Shown in pieces: positions 62,083 to 64,000 of a stretch of DNA of 64,000 nt. The stretch is from Albimonas sp036154955 (GTDB lineage: Bacteria; Pseudomonadota; Alphaproteobacteria; Rhodobacterales; Rhodobacteraceae). Location of the stretch: contig JAYZWL010000106.1 of assembly GCA_036154955.1 (NCBI GenBank), positions 7,795 to 71,794 of the forward strand, written 5' to 3'. Each line of letters begins with the position of its first letter. The stretch's first letter is position 1. The position numbers and the translations under genes are program-made. Under the pieces are notes generated by a model, which was not told where the DNA came from, ran no database searches, and saw only the letters and a program-made list of their open reading frames with translations.

Positions 62083-63639
62083 TCAGCCGAACAGGTCGCC
62101 CTGGCTGGGCTTTTTCGGCGCGGCCCTGGGCTTGCGCGCGGGTTTCGGCTTCGGCGCGGGCTCCGACCCAGCCTCCGGCGGGACGGAGGGGGCGCCGTCG
62201 ATGACCGCGGCGCGCCGCGCGTCGGCGAACTCGATCTCCACCCGCGCGCCGTCGGGGATCGGCCCGCCGCGGGTGGCGACGGCGCCGTCCATCCGCACCA
62301 CCGCGAAGCCGCGGTCCAGCACGTTCTGGTAAGAGAAGCTCTCCAGCAGCCGCCCGGCGCGGTCGAGCCGCTGGCGCCGCGCCTCCAGCCCCTGCGCCCC
62401 CGCCCGATCCAGCCGCGCCGCGAGGCGGGCGAGCGCGTCGCGCCCCCGCCCCGTCTCGGCCTGCAGCCGCCCCGGGCGCAGGCGCAGGCGCGCGAGGTCG
62501 GCGCGCCGCCGCTCGATCAGCCGCGCCAGCAGGTCGGGCGAGAACCGGCCGGCCTTGCGCTCATATCCCGCCCGCTTGACCGTGGCGAAGCCGGCCAGCG
62601 CCCGGGGCAGACGCTCCGCCAGCCGGTCGAGCCGCTGGGTCTGGTCGGAAAGCAGCGCGTCGGGGCGGGGCAGCAGGCGGGCGAGGTCGCGCAGCCGCCG
62701 GCCCCGGTCCTCCAGCATCCGCGCCATGGCCCGGCTGCGCCGTTCCTCGAACCCCGCCAGGGCGGCGCGCAGCTCGGCGCGCACGGGCACCGCGAGTTCC
62801 GCGGCGGCGGTGGGGGTGGGGGCGCGGCGGTCGGACGCGTAATCGATCAGGGTGGTGTCGGTCTCATGCCCCACGGCGGAGATCAGCGGGATCCGGCTGT
62901 CGGCGGCGGCGCGGACGACGACTTCCTCGTTGAAGCCCCACAGATCCTCGACCGAGCCGCCGCCGCGCGCCACGATCAGCACGTCGGGCCGCGGCACGGG
63001 GCCGTCGGGGGAGAGCGCGTTGAAGCCGCGGATGGCGGCGGAGACTTCGGCCGCGCAACGCTCCCCCTGCACCGCCACCGGCCAGACCAGCACCTGCACC
63101 GGGAAGCGGTCGGCCAGACGGTGGAGGATGTCGCGGATCACGGCGCCGGACGGCGAGGTCACCACGCCGATCACCCGGGGCAGATAGGGCAGGGGGCGCT
63201 TGCGTTCGGGGGCGAAAAGCCCCTCCGCCTCCAAGGTCTTTTTGAGGCGTTCGAGCTTGGCGAGCAGCGCCCCCATGCCGGCCAGCGCCATGTCCTCGAC
63301 GATGAGCTGGTAGCGGGACTGGCCGGGGAAGGTGGTCAGGCGGCCGGTGGCGACGACCTCGTCGCCCTCGGTCGGCTGCACCTGGAGGCGGCCGGCCTGC
63401 CCCTTCCATACGATCGCGGCCAGAACCGCGCGATCGTCCTTGAGGTCCAGATAGATATGGCCCGAGCGGGGGCGGGAGACGCGGCCGACCTCGCCCCGCA
63501 CGCGGACCCGGCCGAACCCGTCCTCGATGGCCTTCTTCACCGCCCCCGACAGGTCGGAGACGCTGAGTTCGGGCAGGTTGCCGGGGCCGGAGGGGCCGTC
63601 GCGGCGCTCGGGCGCGGGATCGTCGAATAAGGCGGCCAT
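62083..63639 (-). CDS. xseA: exodeoxyribonuclease VII large subunit
   Basis: A 518-residue nuclease subunit. With XseB it digests single-stranded DNA from both ends. The N-terminal OB-fold is at about residues 25-120 (VRVRGEVGRVSRPRSGHIYLDLKD). The catalytic region has GVVTSPSGAVIRDILHRL, RGGGSVEDLWGFNEE, and SAVGHETDTTLIDYASDRRAPTPTAAAE. A long coiled-coil of Arg/Leu-rich sequence follows (about residues 290-440). A C-terminal Lys/Pro-rich tail ends QGDLFG. The start is ATG 63639. xseB is not adjacent. Confidence 0.95.
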   Translation of the reverse strand: MAALFDDPAPERRDGPSGPGNLPELSVSDLSGAVKKAIEDGFGRVRVRGEVGRVSRPRSGHIYLDLKDDRAVLAAIVWKGQAGRLQVQPTEGDEVVATGRLTTFPGQSRYQLIVEDMALAGMGALLAKLERLKKTLEAEGLFAPERKRPLPYLPRVIGVVTSPSGAVIRDILHRLADRFPVQVLVWPVAVQGERCAAEVSAAIRGFNALSPDGPVPRPDVLIVARGGGSVEDLWGFNEEVVVRAAADSRIPLISAVGHETDTTLIDYASDRRAPTPTAAAELAVPVRAELRAALAGFEERRSRAMARMLEDRGRRLRDLARLLPRPDALLSDQTQRLDRLAERLPRALAGFATVKRAGYERKAGRFSPDLLARLIERRRADLARLRLRPGRLQAETGRGRDALARLAARLDRAGAQGLEARRQRLDRAGRLLESFSYQNVLDRGFAVVRMDGAVATRGGPIPDGARVEIEFADARRAAVIDGAPSVPPEAGSEPAPKPKPARKPRAAPKKPSQGDLFG

Positions 63640-63742
63640 GGGACGTTTTGTAGACGGATCGGCCGGGGCCGGGAAGGGGCCGGATTTGGCGGATCGCGGG
63701 ACGGGCCTAGGTGAGAGGGCGAAGGAAAGAGGAGGATCAGCG

Positions 63743-64000
63743 ATGACCCGACCCATTCGACCGCTTCGCCCCTGGCTGAGCCGCGGCCGCCCGGTGCTGG
63801 CCGGCTCCGCCATCGCCATGATGGCCGCGTTCGCGGCGCAGGCGGCGCCCGCCGCGCCGGCCGTCGGCGCCCCCCCGGCCGCGCGCGCCGGCGCCCCCGC
63901 CCCGCTGGACGCGGCCCCGGAGGCCCGGCCGATCGTGCTCGCCGCCGCCCAGACGACGACGGCCGCCGCGGCGCCGGTCAACGCCGCCTCGCTGGAGGCG
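63743..64000 (+). CDS. N-terminal part of an exported Ala-rich protein, cut by the window edge
   Basis: The first 86 codons only. It starts with ATG at 63743, with a strong AGAGGAGG site about 8 bp upstream. The product begins with a basic stretch (MTRPIRPLRPWLSRGRP), then a hydrophobic signal segment (LAGSAIAMMAAFAAQA), then a Pro/Ala-rich, low-complexity linker. It is divergent from xseA. The family cannot be told from what is visible. Confidence 0.55.
   Translation, partial: MTRPIRPLRPWLSRGRPVLAGSAIAMMAAFAAQAAPAAPAVGAPPAARAGAPAPLDAAPEARPIVLAAAQTTTAAAAPVNAASLEA

Overview
The window is chromosomal DNA of a very GC-rich alphaproteobacterium, most likely Rhodobacterales (Rhodobacter/Paracoccus/roseobacter side). 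Evidence: sdhCDAB next to a mesaconyl-CoA hydratase gene of the ethylmalonyl-CoA pathway, a suc operon that carries its own lpd, an NnrU protein, two proteins ending in VPLPA-type CTERM sorting signals, and an RTX protein. I found no tRNA, rRNA, CRISPR array, insertion sequence or phage gene.

Layout. 1-4.9 kb: a DUF2254 membrane protein, a secreted VPLPA-CTERM protein and an RTX protein. 5.1-8.8 kb: sdhCDAB (minus strand). 8.9-13.4 kb: TorF-like porin, mch, lpxR and a secreted cyclase-family enzyme. 13.4-18.9 kb: mixed housekeeping genes (YdcF, NnrU, a lone LivF-type ATPase, MmcQ/YjbR, DUF1275, SH3 protein, D-2-hydroxyacid dehydrogenase, small membrane protein). 19-26.5 kb: moeB, a class I/II aminotransferase, ftsK and psuK-psuG. 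26.7-38.2 kb: a long minus-strand operon sucC-(54-aa ORF)-(395-aa lipoprotein-like)-sucD-(DUF805)-sucA-sucB-(PaaI)-(MAPEG)-lpd. 38.3-47 kb: DMT transporter, M32 carboxypeptidase, gyrB, HpcH/HpaI aldolase, recF, dnaN. 47-53 kb: a small secreted protein, a NuoE-NuoF fusion (formate-dehydrogenase beta type), EthD-like protein, TetR, GntR, GNAT and ParA-like genes. 53-55.5 kb: PA14 protein, an orphan BrnA-like protein and a lower-GC two-gene module of unknown function. 55.5-64 kb: rimO, a second CTERM protein, MFS, MATE, ferredoxin, a second small secreted protein, xseA and a truncated gene.

How the genes work together. Succinate dehydrogenase, succinyl-CoA synthetase and 2-oxoglutarate dehydrogenase cover three consecutive TCA steps. 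Mesaconyl-CoA hydratase belongs to the acetyl-CoA assimilation route that feeds this cycle. The clearest new signal is regulatory: the sdh and suc operons each carry two GTGATCAC palindromes, 20 and 21 bp apart centre to centre, about 165-200 bp upstream of the first start codon. This looks like a shared operator. The suc operon also contains unexplained genes, including a 54-aa ORF with a perfect Shine-Dalgarno that is ATGA-coupled to an Ala/Gly-rich lipoprotein-like protein. Other points of interest are a dispersed GC-rich palindrome that sits mainly between convergent genes, a probable CTG-started gene coupled to a ferredoxin gene, and the lower-GC two-gene module at 54.2-55.4 kb.
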